56,833 bases of DNA from an uncultured Clostridia bacterium. GTDB lineage: Bacteria > Bacillota > Clostridia > TANB77 > CAG-508. Positions 26,998-35,685 of this stretch are shown here, one piece after another (the first letter of the stretch is position 1; every line of letters starts with the position of its first letter). The position numbers and the translations under genes were made by a program. Where the stretch lies: assembly GCA_934167365.1 (NCBI GenBank), contig CAKPKU010000002.1:1-56833 (forward strand). Direction: 5' to 3'. The notes beneath the pieces were generated by a model, which had not been told where the DNA came from, made no database searches, and saw nothing but the letters and a program-made list of their open reading frames with translations.

Positions 26998-28545
26998 ATG
27001 GAAGAATCAAGAACCAAAAATACAATTCGAAATGTAAAAACTGGTGCAATAGTTCAAATGGTAAACAAAATTATGGCTTTTGTAGTTAGAACAGTTTTTA
27101 TAAAGATGCTAAATACAGAATATTTAGGCGTGAATGGTTTATTTACAAATGTTCTAACAATATTATCGTTTGCTGAATTGGGGATTGGAACAGCTATTAT
27201 TTTTAATATGTATAAACCAGTTGCAGAAAATAATAAAGAAAAAATAAAGAGTTTAATGAAATTATATCAGAAATCGTATAATATGATTGGGATAATTGTA
27301 TTTATATTAGGTTTATGCGTAATACCATTTATGAATATTATAGTAAAAGATGCTCCTAATATAAAAGAAAATCTTATTGTTATATACTTATTATTTTTAT
27401 TTAACACAGCATCATCATATTTCTTTACATATAAAAAATCAATAATATATGCACATCAAAAGCAAAGTATTATTAATAATATAGATAGCATATTTTATTT
27501 AACAAAAAGCGTATTAGAAATTATATTCCTAATATTGACTAAAAATTTCATAGTATATCTTATTATACAAATATTAGGAACATTTATTGAAAATGTTATA
27601 ATTTCAATAAAAGCTGATAGAATGTATCCATACTTGAAAGAAAAGAATGTGAAAAAATTAAATAAGGATGAGAGTAAAAATATCTTTGATAATGTTAAGT
27701 CATTGGTAATATATAAATTTGGTGGAGTTATTATGAATGGAACGGACAACATTCTAATTTCATCACTCGTAAATGTTAGTACAGTCGGAATATGTTCAAA
27801 TTACACATTAATAATAAGTTCAATTAAAACAATCATTTTTTCAGCATTAAACGGCGTTACAGCAAGTGTTGGAAATTTGAATGCTGTTGGAGAGCCAAAG
27901 CAAAAAGAAAAAGTGTTTTATCAAATTACGTTTGTTAATTATATAGTATATTCTTTTTGCGCGATAGCATTTATTGTATTATTAAATCCATTTATAAAAT
28001 TATGGTTAGGACAAGACTATATTTTAGGAATAGCAGTTTCAATTTCATTAGCAGTAAGCTTTTTTGTTGAAGGATTAAGAAATCCAGGATATACGTATAG
28101 AACAACATTGGGATTATTTAAAAAGGCAAAATCTACACCGTATATAGGAGCAATTACAAATATTATACTTTCAATATTGCTTTGTAAGTGTTTTGGTGTT
28201 GCAGGAATATTTATTGCAACAGCAATAGCACAACTTGTATCATATTCATGGATTGATCCATATCTAATCCATAAATATGAGTTTAAGACACCTGTTAGCA
28301 AATATTTCAAGAAGTATGGTATTTATTCAATTGTATTTACTGTTAGCACATGTATAACTTTATTAGTATCACAATTAATTACAATTGAAGGAATTATTGG
28401 ACTTATATTAAAGGCAATAGTTGTTTGTATAATTCCAAACTTAATTAATTTACTAGTATATTATAGAACTGAAGAATTTATAGAACTAAAAATAAAAATA
28501 TTAGATCCAATAATTAATAAAGTTACGAGAAAATTTAAAAAGTAA
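26998..28545 (+). CDS. Wzx-type oligosaccharide flippase
   Basis: A 515-residue polytopic protein of the MATE/MVF flippase superfamily. The N terminus has RNVKTGAIVQMVNKIMAFVVRTVF, typical of polysaccharide transporters, followed by about 12-14 membrane spans (for example around 85-105, 120-140, 310-335, 355-380, 420-500). It moves the finished lipid-linked repeat across the membrane for the polymerase. Last intact gene of the EPS operon. An AGGAGA ribosome binding site lies before ATG 26998. Confidence 0.9.
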   Translation: MEESRTKNTIRNVKTGAIVQMVNKIMAFVVRTVFIKMLNTEYLGVNGLFTNVLTILSFAELGIGTAIIFNMYKPVAENNKEKIKSLMKLYQKSYNMIGIIVFILGLCVIPFMNIIVKDAPNIKENLIVIYLLFLFNTASSYFFTYKKSIIYAHQKQSIINNIDSIFYLTKSVLEIIFLILTKNFIVYLIIQILGTFIENVIISIKADRMYPYLKEKNVKKLNKDESKNIFDNVKSLVIYKFGGVIMNGTDNILISSLVNVSTVGICSNYTLIISSIKTIIFSALNGVTASVGNLNAVGEPKQKEKVFYQITFVNYIVYSFCAIAFIVLLNPFIKLWLGQDYILGIAVSISLAVSFFVEGLRNPGYTYRTTLGLFKKAKSTPYIGAITNIILSILLCKCFGVAGIFIATAIAQLVSYSWIDPYLIHKYEFKTPVSKYFKKYGIYSIVFTVSTCITLLVSQLITIEGIIGLILKAIVVCIIPNLINLLVYYRTEEFIELKIKILDPIINKVTRKFKK

Positions 28546-28642
28546 GATAAGAATACAATAATTCGACAAAAGCGAAATTAATATATAAAAATCTATGGTA
28601 TCATAAGGAATAACCCATAAAGATGTCAAGAAGTGTATGTGT

Positions 28643-28914
28643 ATGGATAAATATGATTATAATATAGTAGACAAAATTATAAGAAGAAAAGTAGATAAAG
28701 TAGATATATATAACTATTTCTTCACAAGAAAGCAAATAGAAACTTTTGAAAAATTGAAGATGAATTGTATGCAATATATGATTTTGATCAAAAAAAAAGT
28801 GAGCTATTAAAAATAACAAAGCAAACCATAAATAATATAGTTATAACATTAGAAGAACACAACGAAATTGTTAATATAATTTATATGAATATAAATTATA
28901 AAAGAATACAGTAA
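28643..28914 (+). pseudogene. Small frameshifted gene of unknown function
   Basis: Frame 1 from ATG 28643 reads MDKYDYNIVDKIIRRKV then KQIETFEKL and soon runs into a non-coding-looking tail ending at 28810. The reading continues smoothly in another frame as EDELYAIYDFDQKKSELLK to a stop at 28912-28914. One missing A in the A5 run near 28749-28753 would explain it. The restored product would be about 90 residues; I do not recognise it. An assembly error is possible. A TTCGACA heptamer lies upstream at 28562-28568. Confidence 0.5.
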
Positions 28915-28950
28915 AGGTATATTAATTTCTAACTTTACTGTATTTTTTTT
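28908..28950 (+). terminator. Rho-independent terminator
   Basis: ACAGTAAAG (28908-28916) pairs with CTTTACTGT (28933-28941), followed by T8. It ends the frameshifted gene and perhaps the EPS operon transcript. Confidence 0.85.
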
Positions 28951-29086
28951 GTGCTCTTCCAAATATAAAATCATAGTACTCGTAAATTTTCTAGGGGGAA
29001 TTACTTGATTTGAAGTATACCAGAAAAAAATAATATTCAAAAATTCCACATTAGAAAAGCGTAGCATTGGAGAAATAGCAGATTAA

Positions 29087-29638
29087 ACAGCCCATTGTAC
29101 ATTTTTTAGCTCTACACCGTGCAATTGTGCTGAAATAGAATATGTTTCTTTTAATAAAAAATGTCATCTAATTAATAACAATGAAACTTATGATGTAGAA
29201 CACGGAAAAGATATATACATGAAAGCATTTTTAAGCAATATAGCTCTTTGTGACTCTTGCACAAATTGCAAGTTTAAAAAAGAAAACAGAGCATCTGACA
29301 TTACATTAGCTGATTTTTGGGGAATTAATAATATAAGACCAGATATGAATGATGAAAAAGGAACATCATTAGTAATAGTTAACTCTGAAAAAGGCAAGTT
29401 ATTATTCGAAGAAATCTCAAATATAATAAAAAGCGAAGAGGTAGACTTTCACACAGCAATAAAACCAAATCCAAGCATGAATACCGTATCACCAAGAAAT
29501 AGTAAAAACGATGAATTTTTTGCCGATATTAATAAAATACCTTTTGATGAACTAGTAAAAAAATATATACCAGAGCCATCAATTGCAAAAAAGGTGATGA
29601 GTAAAATGAAGAGGATTGTTAAAAAAATATTAAAATAA
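29087..29638 (+). pseudogene. Remnant of an FrhB-like ferredoxin-domain protein
   Basis: The frame opens after a stop at 29084-29086 and first reads CTFFSSTPCNCAE, matching the FTGTPCQIAGL block of the intact paralogue at 18445-19632. It then jumps to FNKKCHLINN and KAFLSNIALCDSCTNCKFK, SDITLADFWGINNIRPD and KGTSLVIVN, matching the last third (ITLADYWGI, NSLILIN). The ferredoxin motifs and about 200 residues are missing, so this is a 5'-truncated, internally deleted copy. The longest ATG frame is 29219-29638 (139 residues). It differs clearly from the intact copy, so it is not a recent duplicate. Confidence 0.75.
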
Positions 29639-29645
29639 ATTGAAA

Positions 29646-29680
29646 ACATGGAATATTGAAAAATATTCTGTGTTTTTTAT
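29646..29680 (+). terminator. Rho-independent terminator
   Basis: ACATGGAATATT (29646-29657) pairs with AATATTCTGTGT (29662-29673) with one G-T mismatch region, followed by TTTTTATTTTTT. Confidence 0.7.
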
Positions 29681-29683
29681 TTT

Positions 29684-29700
29684 TTCGACAAATTGTGACA
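29684..29700 (-). promoter_or_regulatory. Tandem Spo0A-box-like heptamers upstream of the OLD/KAP pair
   Basis: On the minus strand TGTCACA (29694-29700) and a perfect TGTCGAA (29684-29690, within TTTGTCGAAAAA) are 10 bases apart, the phasing of tandem 0A boxes. They lie about 60 bases before the OLD start codon. A closely similar 30-base block recurs at about 34314-34344. Binding by Spo0A is inference. Confidence 0.4.
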
Positions 29701-29758
29701 AATTTTTCAAAAGATTAGAGCTAAAGTAGATATATTAATTATAGAAGGAGTAGATTTT

Positions 29759-31771
29759 ATGTATATTAAGAAACTAATAATAAACAATTATAAAAGCATA
29801 AAAAATGAAACATTTGAATTTAGCAAAGGAATTAATGTATTAGTCGGAAAAAACAATGCAGGAAAAAGCAATATAGTATCAGCTTTAAATGAAGTCTTGT
29901 CTGATAAAAATAATACTACAGGTTATGAAGACAAAATTTTTTATACAAATGATATTGATAAAATTAAACATGGATTTATGATTATTGCCGAAATAGAAGA
30001 ATTGGAAAACTTAGATTTTGAGTATTTAAATAATATCAAAAAAAGTGTAGGTTTAATAAAAATCAATGATTTTTTCAGTGAAGAGAATCAAGATTGGAAA
30101 AGCGAATGGGTAATTAAAGAAGATGATGAACTAAAAGAAAAATATGAAGAGGAATTAAGTGGAAAAAAAAGTATTTCATCAAATATATTATATTGGAAAA
30201 AGAAAGATGAGTTAATTAATCTGTTAAAAAACACAGAAAAAATATGGTTATACAAATATTATAACAAAGATACAGATACAAATTTATTAAATATTATAAT
30301 TAAAGAAAAAAAAATAACAAGTCTAGCACCAAATAATTATTATAGAATGGTATATGTTAATCAAAATGTTAAATCAACTCTAATTACAAGTTTGGTTGTA
30401 CCAGCCTTTAGATCACCAGAAACAACTTTAAAAATTAACAAATGGTCATGGTATGGAAAATTATTGCAAAAAAAATGGAACGAATGTTGTGATAATGATG
30501 ACATAAAAAATATTGATGATGCAGCACAAAAATTAAAATTAACTGTAGGAAAAGTATATAATGATTTAAAAGAACAAGTTAACATTCAATTATCACATGC
30601 TTTAAGCTTAATGAATATAAATGTTGATATAAACATGTTAGAAAACAAAAAGGAAGATTATTATAAAAATATAAGGCTATATATAAATGATGGTGTTGAA
30701 ACACCTTTAGAAAATAAAGGAAGTGGGTTGCAGAGCCTAATTATAATAGAATTATTTAAATTATATTGTAAAACATTTAATAAATCATCATTACTTATAT
30801 TAGAAGAACCTGAACTTTTTTTACATCCACATGCGAAAAGAATGTTATCAGGTATTTTAAAGGATTTTTTAGAGATTGATAGCGTGATAAAAAATCAAAT
30901 TATTGTAACAACACACGCTCAAGAGTTTGTGGAAGATGTTGATATAGAAAATATAAATGTTATAAAAAAGGGTGAAGAGGGAACCAAAAAAAGCAAGATA
31001 AATGTTAATCAATATGATTTAAAACAGCTACAAAAATTAAAAACAGAGCTAATATATAAAAATGCAGAAATGTTTTTTGCTGATAAAGTTATTTTGGTTG
31101 AGGGAGAAGAATATATATTAATTCCTAAAATTGTGGAACATTTATATGGAAAAAATATATTAAATAGTAGAGATATTTCAATTATAAAAGTTGGAGGAAA
31201 ATCATATTTTGACATATATAGAAAGGTATTAAATGATTTAAATATTGAAAATTATATTATTGCTGATTATGATATATTATATAGGGAATTATCACCATTA
31301 ATTGATGAAGAAGACAATAATAAATTGAATGAAATAAAAACTAAAATACCAGAAAAATTGAAATGTAGCGGAAAAGCCAAAAAGGCAATTGGTAGTTTAG
31401 ATTGGAAAAAATTAGTAGAAGTTGCAGAAAAGATTATATCAGAGAAAAAATATAATGATGATTTAGAATCAGTATGGTCAGATTTTAGACAAAGAATATA
31501 TGAAAAAGTAAAACTTAATGACTTGAATGAAGAATTAAAGAAAGAAATGGTAGCTTTTATAGAAGGATTGTATAAAAAATATATATTTGTTATGAAAAAA
31601 GGAGAGCTTGAAGATTATTATAGAAAAGAAAACTTTACAGATGATATAAATAATTTAAGCAAAGGACTAAAGCCATATAAAATTGTTGAGCTAGTTGCAT
31701 TAGGTGAAGATATTGATAAGTATATTTGTATAGATGAATATCAGGAAATATTGGATAAGATTTTGCATTAA
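29759..31771 (+). CDS. OLD family ATP-dependent nuclease (AAA ATPase + TOPRIM)
   Basis: A 670-residue overcoming-lysogenization-defect protein: an ABC/SMC-type ATPase fused to a TOPRIM nuclease. Walker A GKNNAGKS is at 30-37, the signature-like GSGLQSLIIIE near 320, and Walker B LLILEEPELFLHP with E349/E350. The TOPRIM domain has VEGEEY (E448) and ADYD (D503, D505). OLD proteins cut DNA and act in phage defence (P2 Old, GajA of Gabija). The next gene is a KAP-like NTPase, not the UvrD-like GajB, so this is not standard Gabija. GAAGGAG ribosome binding site; no frameshifts. Confidence 0.9.
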   Translation: MYIKKLIINNYKSIKNETFEFSKGINVLVGKNNAGKSNIVSALNEVLSDKNNTTGYEDKIFYTNDIDKIKHGFMIIAEIEELENLDFEYLNNIKKSVGLIKINDFFSEENQDWKSEWVIKEDDELKEKYEEELSGKKSISSNILYWKKKDELINLLKNTEKIWLYKYYNKDTDTNLLNIIIKEKKITSLAPNNYYRMVYVNQNVKSTLITSLVVPAFRSPETTLKINKWSWYGKLLQKKWNECCDNDDIKNIDDAAQKLKLTVGKVYNDLKEQVNIQLSHALSLMNINVDINMLENKKEDYYKNIRLYINDGVETPLENKGSGLQSLIIIELFKLYCKTFNKSSLLILEEPELFLHPHAKRMLSGILKDFLEIDSVIKNQIIVTTHAQEFVEDVDIENINVIKKGEEGTKKSKINVNQYDLKQLQKLKTELIYKNAEMFFADKVILVEGEEYILIPKIVEHLYGKNILNSRDISIIKVGGKSYFDIYRKVLNDLNIENYIIADYDILYRELSPLIDEEDNNKLNEIKTKIPEKLKCSGKAKKAIGSLDWKKLVEVAEKIISEKKYNDDLESVWSDFRQRIYEKVKLNDLNEELKKEMVAFIEGLYKKYIFVMKKGELEDYYRKENFTDDINNLSKGLKPYKIVELVALGEDIDKYICIDEYQEILDKILH

Positions 31772-31813
31772 AAGTTTTAAAATATTAACAAGAAGAGAGG
31801 TGTAATAATTATT

Positions 31814-33706
31814 ATGGAAATAGCATCAAAAGAAGAAATCTTAAAACAAATAATGAAATATACAAATAATGCAATGTCTAATTATGCATTTTTAATAGAT
31901 GGTGAATGGGGATGTGGAAAGACATATTTTATAAAAAAATATGTTATACCAAAAATAAATGTAAATGGAAAAAAAGCAATATATGTTTCATTATATGGAA
32001 TAGAAAATATAAAAAATTTAGAAGAAAAAATATATATGCAAATTTTAGAAGAAATTTTTCCAGAAAATAGAGTAATGAGTATTGTGAAAAAAGGAGGAAA
32101 TTTCTTTTGGAATTTAGCAGAAACTACAAAAGAAGTTATAGAAAATAAGTTAGAAATTAAATTACCAGAAATCACCAGAAGTAATGTCGTAAACATCTTA
32201 AGAAGTACAAAAATGTTAAACGATTGTGTTCTAATATTAGATGATTTAGAAAGATGTAATATTCAATTAAATATTATATTAGGTTATATAAATAACTATG
32301 TTGAAAATAGAGATTGCAAATGTATATTAGTAGCAAATCAAAAGGAAATGTCCAAGATGAGATTATATAACAATATTGAGCAAAAATTATTAGTGGCACT
32401 TAATAGTAAAGTAATAATAAGTGATGAAGAAGAAAACACTAAAAAAGATAATAGAAATATAACTATAAAAGAACTATTTGATAAATCAGAAGAAATTTTT
32501 AACGAAAGTAATGAATATAAACATATAAAAGAAAAAGTAATAGGTTGTACAATGTATTACAGAACTGATTATGATGATATAATATCAAATATAGTTGCAG
32601 ATATTAACTTGAGTGAAAGAACAAAAGTAATAATAAAAGAATGCAAAAATGATATTTTAAAGAAGATAGAAGAATATGAACATTTTAATGTCCGTACATT
32701 AAGGTCAATGATATTACAGTTTAATGAAATTGTAGAATGTATTAATATAAAAAATGAAGAATATTATCAAAATGCTATGAAAAAGATGTTGATAATATAT
32801 TTAGAAGAATGCATTATTTATAAAAAAGGAATTCGTATTCAAATAAAAAATAGTACATATAATGATTTTTTATTTGAATATGAACATAGTTTTTTTAAAT
32901 CCATGAGAAATTTTATAATGTATAATACTCTTGATAAAAAATTGTTAAATAAGGAATTTAACATATACATAAAGACTTTAATTGATAAAAATGATAATCC
33001 AAATGATCCTCTTAATGTTTTATATATGAGTTATATATTTTTGAAAGATGAAGATGTTGAGAAGAATTTAGAGTTATTGAAAAAAAAGTTAAGGGAAGAT
33101 AAATATTCTATGGAAGTTTATTCTAAAATTATTATGATATTAATTACACTAAAAAACATTGGATTTTCTGAAGATTATTTGACAGATGCTATAAAATCAA
33201 TGAAATATAATATATCTAATAGAGAAATCTGCGATAATGAATTTGATGATTTTGGATTCTATTTTAGAAATAGTGAAGACTGTATTGAATATAATAAAGT
33301 TGTAGAGCCAATTATACAGGAAATTGAAAAACAAAAACCATTGTATAAATTAAATTATTTAATACAAGGAAATGAGTGGGGAGAAAATTTATATGATTTT
33401 TGTTCAAAAGAAAAAGGGATGATAGCATCAAGAAAAAAATTTCTTGCGTTATTAGATATACAAAAAGTAATAGATATGTTGGAAAAATCTGAATCAAAAG
33501 ATATAATTTATTTTTATAAAGCATTAGAGGAGGTATATAGCTTTTCTAATTTAGAAGAGCTTTTTTCTAATGATTTAGAAAATTTTAATAAATTAATAGA
33601 TGGAGTCAAAGAAATTCACTCAAGAGATAGAATAAAAAATATGAATCTAAATGACTTATTAGAAAAATTAAAGAGCATTTCAATGAATTTAAATCATGGT
33701 AAATAA
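31814..33706 (+). CDS. KAP-like P-loop NTPase
   Basis: A 630-residue protein with the N-terminal P-loop GEWGCGKT (30-37) and Walker B CVLILDDLERC (D143, D144), the pattern of KAP-type STAND-like NTPases such as PifA. After YNNIEQKLL come EKVIGCTMYYRTDY (about 237-250) and a long Lys/Glu-rich helical C-terminal half without obvious motifs; no KAP membrane insert is visible. It starts 42 bases after the OLD gene behind AAGAGAGGTG and probably shares its transcript. An NTP-dependent sensor or effector partner of the OLD nuclease is the natural inference, untested. Confidence 0.75.
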   Translation: MEIASKEEILKQIMKYTNNAMSNYAFLIDGEWGCGKTYFIKKYVIPKINVNGKKAIYVSLYGIENIKNLEEKIYMQILEEIFPENRVMSIVKKGGNFFWNLAETTKEVIENKLEIKLPEITRSNVVNILRSTKMLNDCVLILDDLERCNIQLNIILGYINNYVENRDCKCILVANQKEMSKMRLYNNIEQKLLVALNSKVIISDEEENTKKDNRNITIKELFDKSEEIFNESNEYKHIKEKVIGCTMYYRTDYDDIISNIVADINLSERTKVIIKECKNDILKKIEEYEHFNVRTLRSMILQFNEIVECINIKNEEYYQNAMKKMLIIYLEECIIYKKGIRIQIKNSTYNDFLFEYEHSFFKSMRNFIMYNTLDKKLLNKEFNIYIKTLIDKNDNPNDPLNVLYMSYIFLKDEDVEKNLELLKKKLREDKYSMEVYSKIIMILITLKNIGFSEDYLTDAIKSMKYNISNREICDNEFDDFGFYFRNSEDCIEYNKVVEPIIQEIEKQKPLYKLNYLIQGNEWGENLYDFCSKEKGMIASRKKFLALLDIQKVIDMLEKSESKDIIYFYKALEEVYSFSNLEELFSNDLENFNKLIDGVKEIHSRDRIKNMNLNDLLEKLKSISMNLNHGK

Positions 33707-33710
33707 AAAA

Positions 33711-33755
33711 TTAAAGATTGCGGCATGATTATTATTGCAATCTTTAACATTTTTT
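33711..33755 (+). terminator. Terminator with a loop shared by the hairpin at 38916
   Basis: TTAAAGATTGC (33711-33721) pairs with GCAATCTTTAA (33737-33747), followed by CATTTTTTTG. The loop CATGATTATTATTGCAAT is nearly the same as CATGATTATCATTGCAAT in the hairpin before the cas operon, and both end ACATTTTTT. Confidence 0.8.
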
Positions 33756-33898
33756 TGTATATTAAATAAAGTAATAAAATTCATAACAAATAATGAGGCA
33801 GAAGATGTCATCAGTAACACAGCGAATAAACACTATAAAACAATCCAAAGGAGGTTACATACCACCAAAAAAATTTGCAATTTCGAAAAAAGTGATAA

Positions 33899-34102
33899 TG
33901 GAGTTTTAAAAATCGTTTTAAATTTGAAGGTGGGTACATTGATGTTATTAGCAGTGGCGATGGAAACTTTCTAACAGAAGATACTTTATGGGATTTTTAG
34001 GTTTTATCAGGAAACATTACAAGTAAAAATACATTACAATTGCTAATTTATTATATAATGTGTTCAAAGCGTTTGGCTTTTTTGAAAAATGAGGAATATT
34101 AA
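33899..34102 (+). pseudogene. Fragment of a PD-(D/E)XK-like gene with a stop at the catalytic Lys
   Basis: One frame reads GGYIDVISSGDGNFLTEDTL then WDF, TAG stop (33998-34000), then VLSGNITSKNTLQLLIYYIM to TAA at 34100. This matches a family I recall from Bacillota with the motif LWDFKV-TS-TLQLLIYYIMG; the DFK looks like the D-x-K end of a nuclease core. AAG to TAG would give the stop. Upstream coding blocks are in other frames (for example ICNFEKSDNGVLK at about 33878-33916), so the gene is broken several times and truncated at both ends. Confidence 0.55.
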
Positions 34103-34316
34103 AAAGCAAAAATAATTAATATAATAACTTATTTATGTTTGAATTAAAAACATATTGTAAGGATTTGTATAATCTAAAAGATGAATATAAAACTGAAACA
34201 ATAACTGGTGTAACAGATTATGATGAAAATTCTAAACTAAAAGATAATGATATAGCATGTATAAAAAAATGTTTTGGAAAAAAACTGGAAATAAAAAGTC
34301 TATGTTTTTTTGTTTT

Positions 34317-34333
34317 TACGACAAATTACGACA
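34317..34333 (-). promoter_or_regulatory. Tandem TGTCGTA heptamers, Spo0A-box-like
   Basis: TACGACA occurs at 34317-34323 and again at 34327-34333, 10 bases apart. The surrounding block, TTTT-ACGACAAATT-ACGACA-ATTTT-CAAAA, closely matches the block before the OLD gene. A TATAAT follows at 34355-34360, with no well-placed -35, which would suit an activator-dependent promoter for the gene at 34425. Confidence 0.35.
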
Positions 34334-34424
34334 GATTTTGCAAAAAAGTTACTTTATAATATACTGGAATATTGAATTACCAATAAGTAATTTTGTATTT
34401 AATATTACTGGAGGAGAAGAAAAA

Positions 34425-34838
34425 ATGAGAGATTTGGATATTATTGAAAGAAATAGTGAAAATTGGTTAAGAATTAAAAATGTGAAATATGAATTAACTG
34501 GAATTAAATTAAAGGAAAATGAGTATATCAATATTGAATTTGTATTATCAGAAGTAATTGATGAAATGAAAAATATTAGAAAGAATGATAATGAAATAAA
34601 AAGTATAAGTACAACAGCATATTATGAAACATTAGAAGAATTGTTTGGTCAAAAGAAAAGCATTAGTGAAGTTTTTTTTATAGATGAAAAGAAGTATTCT
34701 ATAGAAAATAGTTGTGTAGATAAAGCTTTTATTTGTGATATTATGATAAATGGCAGAAAAATTATTGATACTGATTATTATAGTAAATTGAGTAAAAATA
34801 CTAGAGAGTGGATGGATAAAAATATATATGTGCAATGA
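34425..34838 (+). CDS. Hypothetical protein in the accessory island
   Basis: A 137-residue acidic soluble protein that I do not recognise. ATG 34425 is chosen because CTGGAGGAGAAG lies just upstream; the open frame extends further back but crosses the predicted promoter. It begins MRDLDIIERNSENWLRIKNV and is rich in Glu, Ile, Asn and Lys, without signal peptide or membrane span. It stands alone between decayed fragments. With its own TATAAT and tandem heptamers upstream it may be a live single gene. Confidence 0.6.
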   Translation: MRDLDIIERNSENWLRIKNVKYELTGIKLKENEYINIEFVLSEVIDEMKNIRKNDNEIKSISTTAYYETLEELFGQKKSISEVFFIDEKKYSIENSCVDKAFICDIMINGRKIIDTDYYSKLSKNTREWMDKNIYVQ

Positions 34839-34977
34839 GTTAGAAATATAAAATAATATATAATTCCATATAAGAAATATTGTTTAATCAATTTAGTCAA
34901 AAGAAAGCGTATAAATAAAGGGCAGGAGGAAAGTGATAATTTAGTTTCAAGTTAGATGAGGGGGATTTGTTAAATAT

Positions 34978-35172
34978 TTGGAAATGTTGAACTTCTTGAT
35001 GCCTGATGATATGGAATACTTAAAAGTAATTGATAAAGATGATGAATGTATTTATGATAAAGTAAGCAGATTAGTTCTAACAGATTTAGTATCATCAAAA
35101 TTTTTAGTAAATAATGAAAATGGTTATTTAGTACAGGAGTTTCATATAAGCAATGAGAAAAAAAGTTTATAG
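34978..35172 (+). CDS. Short ORF, possible gene fragment
   Basis: A 64-residue frame starting at TTG 34978 (or ATG 34984), behind a GAGGGGGA element at 34957-34965. It reads well (LMPDDMEYLKVIDKDDECIY, then RLVLTDLVSSKFLVN) and looks like the N-terminal part of some larger protein, but stops abruptly. I cannot name it. A hairpin with a T run follows (TAAGAATG/CATTCTTA, about 35198-35225), so it may also be a complete small gene. The rest of 34839-35499 shows no gene. Confidence 0.35.
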   Translation: MEMLNFLMPDDMEYLKVIDKDDECIYDKVSRLVLTDLVSSKFLVNNENGYLVQEFHISNEKKSL

Positions 35173-35186
35173 AGATAATAAGCTGC

Positions 35187-35210
35187 TAATGATAAAATAA
35201 GAATGTACAA
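35187..35210 (+). repeat. 24-base direct repeat, left copy
   Basis: An exact 24-base sequence (starts TAATGATAAAATAAG, ends AATGTACAA) that recurs at 37974-37997. Together the copies bracket about 2.8 kb carrying the broken nuclease gene and the Panacea gene. The flanking bases differ, so the identity is sharply limited. Confidence 0.6.
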
Positions 35211-35499
35211 TTTTGTGCATTCTTATTTTCGAGATTTTGTACATTTTTATATTGACATTAACAATTTTTTTAATAAATTAATTTATAATTTTTTTATTAA
35301 TGCTGATTTTTCATGTCTAATATTCAATTCTTTTCATTCAATAAATTTGATGAAATAGAATATTTGAATTTGTTAATTATTTAATGGAGTTGTATGATGA
35401 AATGTAGAAGGAATAAGTTAGAAGAGGATATAGTATAGAAAATTCTATAATATGACTTTATCAATGGAAGTATTAAAATAGAAAAAAAGGAGACTTGTT

Positions 35500-35655
35500 A
35501 TGAATTTAAAATTATTTAATGAACAAAATGAATATGAACAGTTGGTTAGAAGATTCAAAGCAAAAGAATCAATAGAATATTTAGGTAAATTGTCTTATTA
35601 TGCATATACAAATGGAGATAATGGAATTTCAAAATTTGAGGATATTCTAAAATAA
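35500..35655 (+). pseudogene. 5' part of the frameshifted nuclease gene
   Basis: A 51-residue frame behind AAAAAGGAGACTTGTT. It reads MNLKLFNEQNEYEQLVRRF and ends YTNGDNGISKFEDILK-stop. The coding sense continues in a second frame (RPFDKNNWRWSGSMGAS, about 35651-35705) and then in the third frame, which is the 440-residue ORF at 35686. The smooth hand-over across three frames indicates one ancestral gene with two indels rather than a separate small protein. Confidence 0.55.
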
Positions 35656-35685
35656 GACCATTCGATAAGAATAATTGGAGATGGA

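Noticed and set aside
29759..33706. Gabija system
   Set aside because: The OLD protein is GajA-like, but the partner lacks UvrD/SF1 helicase motifs and is instead a KAP-like NTPase. AddA at the window start is a separate repair gene.
33735..33974. 79-residue plus-strand ORF after the KAP-like gene
   Set aside because: It starts inside the terminator stem and reads across several frames of the decayed nuclease-like gene; the homologous block is in a different frame.
34135..34359. 74-residue ORF beginning MFELKTYCKDLY
   Set aside because: The first 50 residues look gene-like, but there is no ribosome binding site and the end runs through the promoter and heptamer block of the next gene. Perhaps a fragment, too weak to call.
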